Positions 1-9,062 of a stretch of 64,000 nucleotides of DNA are shown here, one piece after another. Position numbers and translations under genes: made by a program. Under the pieces are notes generated by a model that was not told the DNA's origin, did not search any database, and saw nothing but the letters and a program-made list of their open reading frames with translations. The first letter of the stretch is position 1. Each line of letters opens with the position of its first letter. The DNA is from Collinsella phocaeensis. Lineage in GTDB: Bacteria > Actinomycetota > Coriobacteriia > Coriobacteriales > Coriobacteriaceae. Location of the stretch: positions 186,001 through 250,000 of the forward strand of contig NZ_FQLR01000003.1 in the NCBI RefSeq assembly GCF_900119895.1. Direction: 5' to 3'.

Positions 1-562
1 TGAAGGCGCGAAGCTCCGCGCCCTCGGTCTGCTGCAGGATCTGGTACAGCGTGGTGAGGCCGTAGTACGCCGCATCGGTGCTGGCGCCCAGGACGATCAC
101 GCGGTCGGGCGTGTCGCCGGTTGCGGGCAGCGACGCGAGCACGTAGGCATCGGTCTTGTCGAACAGACCCTCGGTGATGGCGAGGGTACCGGACTTCACG
201 AGCTCCTCGACCATCGTGTCGACGACGCCGCCGGAGCCCTTCACGCCCACCAGGATGTTGGTGGAGCGCGCTCCGCCGAGCTTGTCGGACTGCTTCGCCT
301 TCATCCCCTTGAGGGCGAGGACCTCGTCGAGGCGGGCCGCGGTATCCGCATCGACGCCGTCCTCGAGCACGACGTTCGCTTCGCCGCGAAGCGTCTGCGC
401 GCCCGCGGCGTACGAGGCCTCATGCGGGGTCGGGTAGATCTGGTATCCATCCTCTGCTGCCCAAGCGGGCGTGACGGCACCGAAGGCCGCCACGCCGCAC
501 AGGGTTAGAACGCAGAGGATGAACGACCAGACCGCGCGAATCTTCGTAACGGTTCGGTTCAT
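1..562 (-). CDS. N-terminal part of a secreted GH84 hyaluronidase/N-acetylglucosaminidase-like enzyme
   Basis: Only the first 187 residues are in the window; the gene runs off the left edge. It begins at the ATG at 562, five bases after an AGAAGGAGG ribosome site. Residues 1 to about 36 form a signal peptide (basic start, hydrophobic core, AWA cleavage motif). The rest, starting YQIYPTPHE and including VVLEDGVDADTAARLDEVL, reads like the N-terminal beta-hexosaminidase-type domain that precedes the catalytic domain in clostridial NagH/NagJ enzymes. The family releases terminal GlcNAc from hyaluronan, mucin or O-GlcNAc proteins. It lies 56 bases downstream of the GH20 gene on the same strand, so the two are probably cotranscribed. 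The catalytic domain is not visible, so the GH84 assignment rests on the leader domain only. Confidence 0.7.
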   Translation of the reverse strand, partial: MNRTVTKIRAVWSFILCVLTLCGVAAFGAVTPAWAAEDGYQIYPTPHEASYAAGAQTLRGEANVVLEDGVDADTAARLDEVLALKGMKAKQSDKLGGARSTNILVGVKGSGGVVDTMVEELVKSGTLAITEGLFDKTDAYVLASLPATGDTPDRVIVLGASTDAAYYGLTTLYQILQQTEGAELRAF

Positions 563-618
563 TCATCCTCCTTCTGGACTATACGGTTTACAGCCGCGCG
601 ACCTGTGAGCCTAAACGG

Positions 619-3600
619 CTACTTGGCGCTGCGGCGGCGAAGGGCCACGCCCGCGCAGAGGGCGACCACGGCCGCCGCGGCGACGCCGCCGACGATGGCG
701 AGGCTGTCATCGCCGGTCTGGACGAGCGAGCCGTCCGTGCCGGGCTTGCCGGGCTTGGCGCTCGGATCCTCGGGCTTCTGGGTGGGCTCATCGGTGCCGC
801 CGCCCGGGACCTCGGCGCGGCTCCACTTGGCCGTGAGCACGAGGTCGGAGGTCACGGGGTCATCGAAGCTCCACTTCGCGGTCCAGCCGCCCTCGTGGCC
901 GTCGGTGAACCAGCCCTCGAACTTCCAACCGGAAAGCTCCGGGTCGGCCTGGGCGGGAACCTTCTCGCCCTCTTTGACCTTCAGGACGATGTCCTCATGG
1001 CCGGGAACGCGGTCGTCGATGGTGACGGTGAAGGTCTTTCCCTCGGGCTCGGGATCGGGATCGACCGGAGCGCCCTCGAGGCGCAGCGCCATCATGGATG
1101 CGGCCAGCTCGCCGCGCAGGGCGTACGCGGAGTTGACGTCGCCGTCCTGCTTAGCCAGGCAGTCCTCGGCCTTCTTGACCTGAGACTGGAAGGCGGACCA
1201 GGTCTCGTCGCTGAAGCGGTCGTGATCGCAGGAGCCGTCCTGCTTCACGCCCTCGGCGACGTCGACGAGCTGCTGCAGGGCCTCGTAGTTGGGGGCGGCG
1301 GCCGCGTCGAGCAGGCGGAGCTCCGCCGCCGCGGCGTTGCCGTTGGCGCCCTTGACCCACACGAGCTTGACGGCCTTGACGTCGTCCTGGCGGTCGAAGG
1401 CGATGGTGATCGGCTCGGTGCCGCTCACCTTGAGGTCGCCCTCGGCGATCTTCTCGAAGGTCTTGCCGTCACGGGAGACCTCGATGCGGTACGTCTGGAT
1501 GTTGCCGTTGGTGCCGGTCTGGCGCGGGGTGTACACGATGCCCTCGACGCTCATGGATTCCTTCGCCTCGAGGTTGAGCCAGTGCTCGCCCGAGGTGATG
1601 TCCCACTTGCTGTGCCACATCGTGTTGGGGTTGCCGTCGAGCACGTTCTTGGGATCCGAGCCGTCGGCCTGGAAATCGGATGCGGTCGCCGCAAGCAGGG
1701 CGGGATCGACGAAGCTGAGGTCGCCGCCCTTCTTCAGCTCGAGGGCGTCCAGCGCCCTCACGATGGCGGCCTCGTAGCCGTCGACCGTGGACTGCATGCT
1801 CGCGGGCAGGTCCTCGCGCACCTGGGCCCAGGCGGCCTGCACGCGAGCGACCGACTCCTCGGTGAAGAGCTCTGCGAGCGCTGCGGTGGCCTCGTCGCCC
1901 TGCAGCTGGGCGTACGCGTCGATGCGGCAGTAATCCGCCACCTCGTAGCCGGGCTTGCCGTCCTCGCCCGCCAGCTTGCCGCGAATCTGAGCGGCCAGCT
2001 CGGATACGGCCTCGGCGCTCGGGTCGGCATCGCGGAACAGGTCGTACGCCGCATCGAGCAGATCGCGCAGGCCGGGGACGTCCTGCACGGCGAGCATGCT
2101 CTCGGCGGTAAGGACCGCGTAGTCGAGCTCCATGGTGGAGGCGAACTCGGCATCGGTCGAGACGCGGACGTCGTCCACGTAGCCGCGAAACGCCTGCGTC
2201 TTGGAGCCGATGCGTGCCAGCGGCAGCATCGTCGTGGCCTTGAGGGCCTTGCCCTCCGCGGCCTTGTCGCCGTCGCCCAGGGTGTCGACGAGCTCGCCGT
2301 TCACGTAGAGCTGCGTCTCGGTCATCGTGTTCTTGAACTCGAGCTCGACCCATTCGTCGACGGGCAGCTCGTAGGCGAAGGAGAACCGGTGGTTCTCACG
2401 GGTGAACCCGACCTTGCCGGTTCCCTCCTGGACGGCCATGATCTGGCCGTACGCGGACTCGAAGAGCACCTGGGGATCGGTGGAGGCGCTCGTGCGCTTC
2501 ACCTTGACGCGCAGGTCGTTGCCCAGACCTGCGGTGGAGAGGGCGTCGTCGGCGACGGAAGCGTAGGACTCATCGCCGTCGAACTTGAGGGCGCTGCGGC
2601 CGTCCACCTGCTCGAGCCTGGCGTTCTTGCCCTCGGCGAGGTCGCGGCCCATGCCGGATGCGTCGGACATGTCGTCCATGTTCCACTGGGCGATCTGGCC
2701 GGAATCGGAGACGGAGACCTCGTAGCCGAAGTTGGTGCTGGGCTCGTCGCCGAGCTCCTGCGAGAGCGCCTTGGCGTCGGCGGTGTTCAGCGCACCGCGG
2801 CCCCAGGAGTTGGCGCCGAAGAGGCCCGCCGCCGCGGTGATGCGGTCGTACACGTCGTACTCGGTGATGCCGTTCTCCAGGTAGTCGGTCATATCGTTCC
2901 ACACCGCGAAGGCGCCGCCGATGACCTGCGGGTCGCCCGCCGGGATGGTAACCTTGTCGATGCTGTTCAGCGGGTCGGTGTAGACGACGTTGTCGTTCAG
3001 GTAGTCGTAGTAGTAGCCGGCGTTGGGCACGATGTAGAAGTGGCCGTCGTTGCAGTCGATGAGGTCGAAGCCCATCTCGTACATCTTGTCCATGTTGGCG
3101 TAGCCCCAGTTCCAGAGGTTGATCTGGGCGCGGGTGCCGTCCTCGCCGTCCACATGGATGGCGTCGCCCTGGGTGTACTGGGACAGGGAGCCCCAGACGC
3201 GCGGCGTCTTGCCGTTCTCGCGCGCGTAGTCGAACATCTCGTTGACGAACTTGCGGTACAGCGGGCCCGACTCCTCCTTGGAGCCGACGTTGTACTCGTC
3301 CGCGCCGATGTGGATCACGTCGGTGCCGGCGAAGACCGCGTCCTCGCCGCCGGTCAGGTACTCATCGAAGATGCTCTGGACGAACTCGAGGCTCTGGCCG
3401 AACTTCTCGCCGCGCAGATCGAGATGGTCGTTCTGGCGGCCGTCGGTGCCGTAGCGCAGGTCGGGACGGACCTTGGTGAACGCCAGGGAGTGGGCCGGGG
3501 TGTCGATCTCGGGGATGATGTTCACGCCGAGCGCGGCGGAGCGCTCGATGTACTCCTTGAAGTCCGCCTTGCTGTACCACACGTCGGTGGAGGTGAGGTC

Positions 3601-5529
3601 GGCCTGGTTGGCGCCGCCCTTCTTGATGTCGGACTCGAGGCGGAAGCCGGAGTAGGCCTGCATCGCGTCCTCGCCGTTGTTGGTGTAGTGCTCGAGCGGG
3701 ATGAGGTTGTCGTTCAGGTGGATCTGGAAGTCGTTCAGCTTGAACCAGGCCATCTGCTCGGTCATCTGCTTGAGCCAGTCGAGCGTGAAGGTCTTGCGGC
3801 CCACGTCGAGGATGAGTCCGCGCACCCTGTAGAGCGGGTAGTCGCGCGCGGTGCCCACGGGGAAGGAACCCTCGCCCGTCTTCATGCCCTGCAGGATGGT
3901 CTTGGCGCCCCAGTTGGCACCGGCGACCTCCTCGGCGATGACGACGACCTTGTCGCCCAGTGCCTCAACGAGGTAGCCCTCGTCCTTGAGGCCGCGGGAG
4001 GCGTCGTCGGAGAGGCCGAAGAAGATGTCGCCGGACGTCGCGGCAGTGCCCTTGACGACATCGAGCTTGACGCCGGTCACGGTCGCGAAGTCCGCAGCGA
4101 AGTCCTCCGCCATGACCTTGAGGGAGTCGTCCGCGTAGACGGCGCGCTTGGCGGCCGTGGCGGCGAACGAGCCGGTCCCGCCGACCCACTCGCGCAGCTC
4201 GGGCAGGATGCGCGGGGCCGCGTTGGCGCCCTCGGCGGCCGTAAGGCTGCCGGGCACCGCCACGTCGAACTCCTTGAACGCGTAGTCGGTGTTGTCGGAA
4301 TCGTTGACGATCTTGAACGACGCCTTCACCGTCACGTCGGAGATCGGACGGTAGATGGTGCCGTCCAGGTCGATGACCTGCTCGTAGTCGGTGCCGTTAT
4401 AGGCGATGCTGTACCCCTCGGGTGCCTTGGGCAGCGTGTAGGACAGGGCCTTGGTCTCCGCGGTGACGGGGTCCACGACGATATCGTCCAGGTAGTCGGC
4501 CGGCTGCTTCGCAGGGGCCTCCGGAACCTTGTTCCACACCTCGAACTCCATGCAGGAGACGGCCTGCCAGCCCTCAACCTTCGTGACCTCGAGCTTGACG
4601 TAACGGCCGGTGACCGGAGACGCGAGCTCGATCTTGCTCACGGCGTCCTTGTTGCCCGTGACGGCGTGCACGGGCTTGCCCCAATCATCGGTGCTCTCGG
4701 ACACGTAGATGTTGAAGTCGGCGGCGCGGTTCTCCGCGTTCTCCCACATCGCCTCGAGGTACGCGATGCTCTGCGAGGACCCCAGGTCGACGTACAGCCA
4801 CTGGGTGGGCGCCTCCTCGGTCCTCCAGCGATCGGCCTTGCCGTCCTTCTTCTTGCCGTCGACGGCTCGGGCGCCGTCGGCGTTGTCGTAGTCCGCGCTC
4901 GCCTTGGTCGGGCGGCCGAGCGCCAGGTTCTGGGCCTTCTCGCCGGTCTCGGGCGCAGCCTCCTCCTGCTTGTCCGCATAGACCTCGAACTCGAACAGCG
5001 AGACGGTGGGATAGGTGTCAACCTTGCCGTCCGGGTCGTCGGACGTGAAGCCGGTCACGTACAGGCGCACGTAGCGCGCCTCGACCGCATCGAAATTGAT
5101 CGTGCTCTCCGTGGATGCCGGGCGCTCATCCGTCTCGTAGACGTCCTTCCAGCCCCAGGCGGACGCGTCGTCGCCCTTCGCATCCTTGTCTGCCAGGACC
5201 TGGACCTTGAAGCCCGTCGCCTTACGGCTCTCCCAGAACGCCTTGACGGAAGAGACCGTCTGATCGCTTCCGAGGTCTACGTACAGCCAGTGCGCGCCGT
5301 GGCTGCTGTCCACGCCGCTGCCCCAGCGGGAGCTCTTATCGGTGGTGTTGCCGTCGACCGCGAACTTCGCGGCGACGGAGGGCGCTTCCTCGCTGTCGGC
5401 GATGGCGGTCTTGCCGAGCGCCAGGTTTCCCTCGGCGGCGTACGCCGCGGGCGCGGCGCCGACGAAACCCCCAAACGCGAGTGCGCACGCGAGCGTTGGG
5501 GCGAGCAGCCCCCGTACTCGTTGCTTCAT
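619..5529 (-). CDS. Cell-wall-anchored GH20 beta-hexosaminidase / lacto-N-biosidase-like multidomain enzyme
   Basis: A 1636-residue surface enzyme. The ATG at 5529 is chosen because AGGAAGGAGG precedes it and a clean signal peptide (to about residue 33, AAYA) follows; upstream codons give no leader. Order: two F5/8C (CBM32-like) domains (about 35-190 and 200-345), an Ig-like linker, a GH20b domain (about 480-570), the GH20 barrel (about 570-920) with the catalytic pair D744-E745 in HIGADEY, a LamG/concanavalin-like domain (about 943-1126), a helical stretch, a third F5/8C domain (about 1276-1413), a FIVAR-like helical segment, an InlB-type repeat (about 1500-1568) and a C-terminal sorting signal LVQTG, hydrophobic helix and RRR tail. 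Family knowledge predicts cleavage of terminal GlcNAc/GalNAc, or of lacto-N-biose, from host glycans; which substrate cannot be read from sequence. Confidence 0.9.
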   Translation of the reverse strand: MKQRVRGLLAPTLACALAFGGFVGAAPAAYAAEGNLALGKTAIADSEEAPSVAAKFAVDGNTTDKSSRWGSGVDSSHGAHWLYVDLGSDQTVSSVKAFWESRKATGFKVQVLADKDAKGDDASAWGWKDVYETDERPASTESTINFDAVEARYVRLYVTGFTSDDPDGKVDTYPTVSLFEFEVYADKQEEAAPETGEKAQNLALGRPTKASADYDNADGARAVDGKKKDGKADRWRTEEAPTQWLYVDLGSSQSIAYLEAMWENAENRAADFNIYVSESTDDWGKPVHAVTGNKDAVSKIELASPVTGRYVKLEVTKVEGWQAVSCMEFEVWNKVPEAPAKQPADYLDDIVVDPVTAETKALSYTLPKAPEGYSIAYNGTDYEQVIDLDGTIYRPISDVTVKASFKIVNDSDNTDYAFKEFDVAVPGSLTAAEGANAAPRILPELREWVGGTGSFAATAAKRAVYADDSLKVMAEDFAADFATVTGVKLDVVKGTAATSGDIFFGLSDDASRGLKDEGYLVEALGDKVVVIAEEVAGANWGAKTILQGMKTGEGSFPVGTARDYPLYRVRGLILDVGRKTFTLDWLKQMTEQMAWFKLNDFQIHLNDNLIPLEHYTNNGEDAMQAYSGFRLESDIKKGGANQADLTSTDVWYSKADFKEYIERSAALGVNIIPEIDTPAHSLAFTKVRPDLRYGTDGRQNDHLDLRGEKFGQSLEFVQSIFDEYLTGGEDAVFAGTDVIHIGADEYNVGSKEESGPLYRKFVNEMFDYARENGKTPRVWGSLSQYTQGDAIHVDGEDGTRAQINLWNWGYANMDKMYEMGFDLIDCNDGHFYIVPNAGYYYDYLNDNVVYTDPLNSIDKVTIPAGDPQVIGGAFAVWNDMTDYLENGITEYDVYDRITAAAGLFGANSWGRGALNTADAKALSQELGDEPSTNFGYEVSVSDSGQIAQWNMDDMSDASGMGRDLAEGKNARLEQVDGRSALKFDGDESYASVADDALSTAGLGNDLRVKVKRTSASTDPQVLFESAYGQIMAVQEGTGKVGFTRENHRFSFAYELPVDEWVELEFKNTMTETQLYVNGELVDTLGDGDKAAEGKALKATTMLPLARIGSKTQAFRGYVDDVRVSTDAEFASTMELDYAVLTAESMLAVQDVPGLRDLLDAAYDLFRDADPSAEAVSELAAQIRGKLAGEDGKPGYEVADYCRIDAYAQLQGDEATAALAELFTEESVARVQAAWAQVREDLPASMQSTVDGYEAAIVRALDALELKKGGDLSFVDPALLAATASDFQADGSDPKNVLDGNPNTMWHSKWDITSGEHWLNLEAKESMSVEGIVYTPRQTGTNGNIQTYRIEVSRDGKTFEKIAEGDLKVSGTEPITIAFDRQDDVKAVKLVWVKGANGNAAAAELRLLDAAAAPNYEALQQLVDVAEGVKQDGSCDHDRFSDETWSAFQSQVKKAEDCLAKQDGDVNSAYALRGELAASMMALRLEGAPVDPDPEPEGKTFTVTIDDRVPGHEDIVLKVKEGEKVPAQADPELSGWKFEGWFTDGHEGGWTAKWSFDDPVTSDLVLTAKWSRAEVPGGGTDEPTQKPEDPSAKPGKPGTDGSLVQTGDDSLAIVGGVAAAAVVALCAGVALRRRSAK

Positions 5530-5741
5530 GCAGCCTCCTTCCTTTCGACCCGACACAGCCCGGGCTATCGTGCATGCATCCCGGATACGGTATCGGAGCT
5601 TCGATGCCGTGGTACGGATGCGACGGGGGTCGGTAGGAAGGAACAAGGGCCGACATTGATGCAGAATTCCTTCTACATCGATGGGAAAACGTTCGACCAA
5701 TCTCCCATCTTTCTTATGAGTATATGCATGATTTCTTAGTA

Positions 5742-5770
5742 ATTATTCATTCTTACTGACGGCATGTCAA
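5742..5770 (-). promoter_or_regulatory. Sigma-70-type promoter of the GH20/GH84 operon
   Basis: On the minus strand TTGACA (5765-5770) is followed after exactly 17 bases by AATAAT (5742-5747). Transcription would start near 5735, giving a leader of about 205 bases before the GH20 start. The stretch is markedly AT-rich compared with its surroundings. Confidence 0.65.
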
Positions 5771-5845
5771 TCGCTCAACGGCATGCATTTTACGCCAGAC
5801 GGTTAATCTGCTCATGTTTTAGCACGTAGACGTATTATCAATTGC

Positions 5846-5908
5846 ATACCAGTCAGATGGTATTCATCTAATCCTATAATGCCAATTGGTATCTGATTAT
5901 ACATACCA
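5846..5908. promoter_or_regulatory. Paired TGGTAT/ATACCA dyads upstream of the GH20 promoter
   Basis: Two inverted repeats of the same half-site. The first is ATACCA-N6-TGGTAT at 5846-5863. The second is the reverse arrangement TGGTAT-N10-ATACCA at 5887-5908. They lie about 75-140 bases upstream of the GH20 -35 box. TGGT/ACCA half-sites resemble those of GntR/HutC-type amino-sugar regulators (NagR, DasR), which would fit a GlcNAc-releasing operon, but the match is loose and no such regulator is in the window. The rest of 5909-6060 shows no gene. Confidence 0.4.
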
Positions 5909-6060
5909 GAGACATCAATCCGAAAGAAGGACGGACATCGATATCCTATGGTCGCGAAAGCGTCCGCCCACCTGGCACGGCAGGTGCCGTCATGCGGAGA
6001 CGCGATTCTGGCGCGATGACATAGCGCATGCCCCGTATCACAGGGTCCTGCTGGACAACA

Positions 6061-6092
6061 ACGGGCCCGCAGGCGAGAACCTGCGGGCCCGT
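6061..6092 (-). terminator. xfp: Terminator-like hairpin downstream of xfp
   Basis: Perfect 13-bp arms (6061-6073 and 6080-6092, ACGGGCCCGCAGG) with a 6-base loop, 40 bases beyond the xfp stop. On the minus strand it is followed by TTGTTGTCC, a weak T-rich tail. Confidence 0.65.
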
Positions 6093-6131
6093 CGACGGGC
6101 CTCTATGCGCTAAGCGAACCGAGACGCCCGG

Positions 6132-8651
6132 CTACTCGTTGTCGCCGGCGGTCATCTGGGTCGCGGAGAGCTCGCCGTCCATCGAGGCGGCGGCGTCGGG
6201 CCAGACCCACTCGGTGAACGCCGGGTGATCGTAGCCCTCGTCGACCGCGAAGCGGAACGCCTCCTCGCGGAACGCCTCCCACTCGTCCACCTTGGCGGCA
6301 TGCGCGGCATCGCCGGCAGCGGCGTCCACCAGGCGCAGGGCGTCGGCGGCAAGAGCCCAGCGGTCCATGTTGTTGAGGCGCAGCATGTCGAACGGCGTGG
6401 TCGTGGAGCCCTTCTCCTCGTAGCCGTGGACGTGCCAGACGTCGTGGCCCGGGCGGTTCCACACGAGTCGGCGGATGGTGCCCGCGTACGCGTGGAAGCA
6501 GAACAGGACGGGCTTCTCGCCGGCACCGAAGAACTCGGTGAAGCGCTCATCGCTGATGGCGAGGTCGTTCTCGCAGACGTTCTGGATCTTCAGCAGGTCG
6601 ACGACGTTGACGAACCAGACCTTGACACCCTGCTCGCGGAGCAGGTCGACGGCGGCGAGCGCCTCGAGGGTCGGAACGTCGCCGCAGGTGGCGACCACGA
6701 TGTCGGCCTCCTCGAGGCTGGCAGCGGTGCTCGCCCACTCCCAGGCGGCAAGGCCCTCGGCCAGCTCGGCGCGGGCGTCGTCCACCGTGATGAACGTCGG
6801 GGCGGGCTGCTTGCCGCAGAAGATCGCGTTGACGCAGTCGGTGGAGGTGTAGGCGCGCTCGGCCACGGCGAGCGCCATGTTGGCGTCGCACGGATAGTAG
6901 GCGTTCACCACATGGGTGTCGTTGGCCTTGTTGAGCAGCAGGTCGATGAAGCCGGGATCCTGGTGGGAGAAGCCGTTGTGGTCCTGGCGCCACACGTGGC
7001 TCGTCAGCAAGATGTTGAGGCCGGCGATCGGGGCGCGCCAGGGGATCTCGCGGCGGCAGGCCTCGAGCCACTTGCAGTGCTGGTTGACCATGGAGTCGAC
7101 CACATGGACGAAGCTCTCGTAGGTGCTCCACACGCCGTGGCGGCCGGTCAGGGTATAAGCCTCGAGGAAGCCCTCGCACTGATGCTCGGAGAGCTGCTCG
7201 ACAACCTTGCCGGCGGGCGCCAGCAGGTCATCGTTGTCCGCGTCGGCGTAGTAGCCCGCAGTCCACTGCTTCTTGGTGTACTTGTAGGCGTCCTGCAGAC
7301 GGTTGGACGCGGTCTCGTCCGGACCGAAAATGCGGAAGTCGTCGTTGGCGGCCACCACGTCGGCGGTGTAGGCACCGAAGACGCGCGCGGCCTCGGTGGC
7401 GCCCCAGCCATGGCCCTTCTCGGCCACGGGGACCTCGTGCGCATGGATGTCCGGCAGCGTGAGCTCACGGCGAACCTTGCCGCCGTTAGCGTTGGGGTTG
7501 GCGCCGATGCGCAGGTCGCCGGTGGGCATGAACGCGGTGACCTCGGGACGGATCTGGCCCTCCGGGGTGAAGAGCTCCTCGGGATGATAGGAGCGCAGCC
7601 AGCCGCGCAGCACGCGGAAGTGCTCGTGGGTGTCCTTGGCGCTCGCCAGCGGCACCTGGTGCGCACGCCAGGAGCCCTCGGTCTTCTTGCCGTCGATGTG
7701 CTTGGGGCACGTCCAGCCCTTGGGCGTGCGGAAGACGATCATCGGGTAGACAGGACGGGTCTCGTCGCCCGCCTCGGCGTTGGCCTTGATGTCGCAGATC
7801 TCGTTGAAGACCTCCTCGAAGAGGTTCGCGAAGCGGCGATGGATCGAGGAGTGGGGCTCGTTGTCGAAGCCGGCGACGAAGAAGTACGGCTTGTAGCCCA
7901 TGCCCTCGAAGAACTTGGTGAGCTCCTCGTCGGAGATGCGGGAGAGCAGGGTCGGGTTGGCGATCTTGTAGCCGTTGAGGTGCAGGATGGGCAGCACGAT
8001 GCCGTCGGACTTGGGGTTGACGAGCTTGTTGGACTGCCAGGAGGTGGCCAGCGCGGCCGTCTCGGCCTCGCCGTCGCCCACCACGGCGACCGCGAGCAGG
8101 CTCGGGTTGTCCATCACGGCGCCGAAGGCGTGGGACAGGGTGTAGCCCAGCTCGCCGCCCTCGTGGATGGAACCCGGGGTCTCCGGGGCGAAGTGGCTGG
8201 GGATGCCGCCGGGATAGGAGAACTGGCGGAAGAACTTCTGGAGACCGGCCTCGTCATCAGTGATGTCGGGGCGGATGTCGCGGTAGGTGCCGTCCAGCAG
8301 GGACTGAGCGGTGCCGGCCGGGCCGCCGTGGCCGGGGCCCATCAGGAAGATGGCGTTCTGCTGATGGTCGGCGATGAAGCGGTTGACGTGGCCGAGCAGG
8401 AAGTTGATGCCCGGGGTGGTGCCCCAGTGGCCGACGAGGCGGTGCTTGACGTCGGGGCGGCCGAAGTCGCGGGTCTCGCCGGTCTTCTCATCCGTCCAGT
8501 CCTTGCGCATGAGCGGGTTGGAGCGCAGGTAGATCTGGCCGACGGACAGGTAGTTGGCGCAGCGCCAGTAGCGCTCGACGCCCTCGAGCTCCTCGACGGG
8601 TACGGGGCCGTCGAGCTTCTTCCACGGTGTTCCGAGGACGGGCTGGGTCAT
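6132..8651 (-). CDS. xfp: Xylulose-5-phosphate/fructose-6-phosphate phosphoketolase
   Basis: An 839-residue, thiamine-diphosphate-dependent cytosolic enzyme, full length for the family. It cleaves xylulose 5-phosphate (and often fructose 6-phosphate) with phosphate to acetyl phosphate plus glyceraldehyde 3-phosphate (or erythrose 4-phosphate). The ATG at 8651 follows GAGAAGGAGG; earlier in-frame codons have no ribosome site. Visible motifs include MGPGHGGPA near residue 104, the cofactor motif GDGEAET near 187, and [18 protein letters not shown] in the pyrimidine-binding domain. The gene stands alone behind a promoter carrying two LacI-type operators, with the LacI gene just upstream on the same strand. 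Arabinose degradation encoded at 15.8-20 kb would feed xylulose 5-phosphate into this enzyme. Confidence 0.97.
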   Translation of the reverse strand: MTQPVLGTPWKKLDGPVPVEELEGVERYWRCANYLSVGQIYLRSNPLMRKDWTDEKTGETRDFGRPDVKHRLVGHWGTTPGINFLLGHVNRFIADHQQNAIFLMGPGHGGPAGTAQSLLDGTYRDIRPDITDDEAGLQKFFRQFSYPGGIPSHFAPETPGSIHEGGELGYTLSHAFGAVMDNPSLLAVAVVGDGEAETAALATSWQSNKLVNPKSDGIVLPILHLNGYKIANPTLLSRISDEELTKFFEGMGYKPYFFVAGFDNEPHSSIHRRFANLFEEVFNEICDIKANAEAGDETRPVYPMIVFRTPKGWTCPKHIDGKKTEGSWRAHQVPLASAKDTHEHFRVLRGWLRSYHPEELFTPEGQIRPEVTAFMPTGDLRIGANPNANGGKVRRELTLPDIHAHEVPVAEKGHGWGATEAARVFGAYTADVVAANDDFRIFGPDETASNRLQDAYKYTKKQWTAGYYADADNDDLLAPAGKVVEQLSEHQCEGFLEAYTLTGRHGVWSTYESFVHVVDSMVNQHCKWLEACRREIPWRAPIAGLNILLTSHVWRQDHNGFSHQDPGFIDLLLNKANDTHVVNAYYPCDANMALAVAERAYTSTDCVNAIFCGKQPAPTFITVDDARAELAEGLAAWEWASTAASLEEADIVVATCGDVPTLEALAAVDLLREQGVKVWFVNVVDLLKIQNVCENDLAISDERFTEFFGAGEKPVLFCFHAYAGTIRRLVWNRPGHDVWHVHGYEEKGSTTTPFDMLRLNNMDRWALAADALRLVDAAAGDAAHAAKVDEWEAFREEAFRFAVDEGYDHPAFTEWVWPDAAASMDGELSATQMTAGDNE

Positions 8652-8779
8652 GGTTCCTCCTTCTCGACGCCGGTTTCCGGCGATATGGACGCAACGCGCG
8701 GGGCGGCCTCTCTCGCCTCCACACCGCGCGCGAATGCCGATGCGCGGCGCGCGGGACATGGTTCCGTGCGCTTATCTGC

Positions 8780-8824
8780 AGTATAAGCGCTAAAACGTTT
8801 TACCTCTACGAAAAAACGTTTTAT
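8780..8824 (-). promoter_or_regulatory. xfp promoter with two LacI-family operators
   Basis: The -10 box TATACT lies at 8780-8785. Directly upstream is operator 1, GCTAAAACGTTTTACC (8789-8804, core TAAAACGTTTTA a perfect palindrome), and operator 2, AAAACGTTTT (8813-8822), their centres 21 bp apart or two helical turns. Operator 1 occupies the -10/-35 spacer, a classic repression position. No convincing -35 hexamer is visible. The leader to the xfp start is about 120 bases. Confidence 0.6.
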
Positions 8825-8978
8825 CTTTCGCGTCTTTCCGCCCGCTTGCGTCATGGTTTCTCCAAACGGTCCGTCGGGGTGCGTCGCGGCGCCCCGACGA
8901 CGCGCGGCCGCGGCCGGGCCCCTGCCTCCCGAGCCTCTGCCCACGCGCATCGCGTCGCGGCGCCCCTCCGCAAGAAGG

Positions 8979-9017
8979 CCCCGCGGTCCGGGCGCCCCTA
9001 TCGCCCGAGACGCGGGG
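8979..9017 (-). terminator. Terminator-like hairpin after the LacI gene
   Basis: CCCCGCG-GTC-CGGGCG pairs with CGCCCG-AGA-CGCGGGG around a 7-base loop, 46 bases downstream of the LacI stop. There is no T tract. The remaining 8825-8978 is GC-rich without a supported gene. Confidence 0.45.
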
Positions 9018-9062
9018 CCGGCTGTCTTCCTCACGCGAGCAGGCGCCCGCCTGCGCCCGAGG

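Noticed and set aside
895-5739. 1614-codon plus-strand frame opposite the GH20 gene
   Set aside because: High GC leaves stop codons rare in the mirrored frame. The product is a low-complexity Gly/Val/Leu/Asp/Arg mix with no domain, while the minus strand encodes a clear multidomain enzyme.
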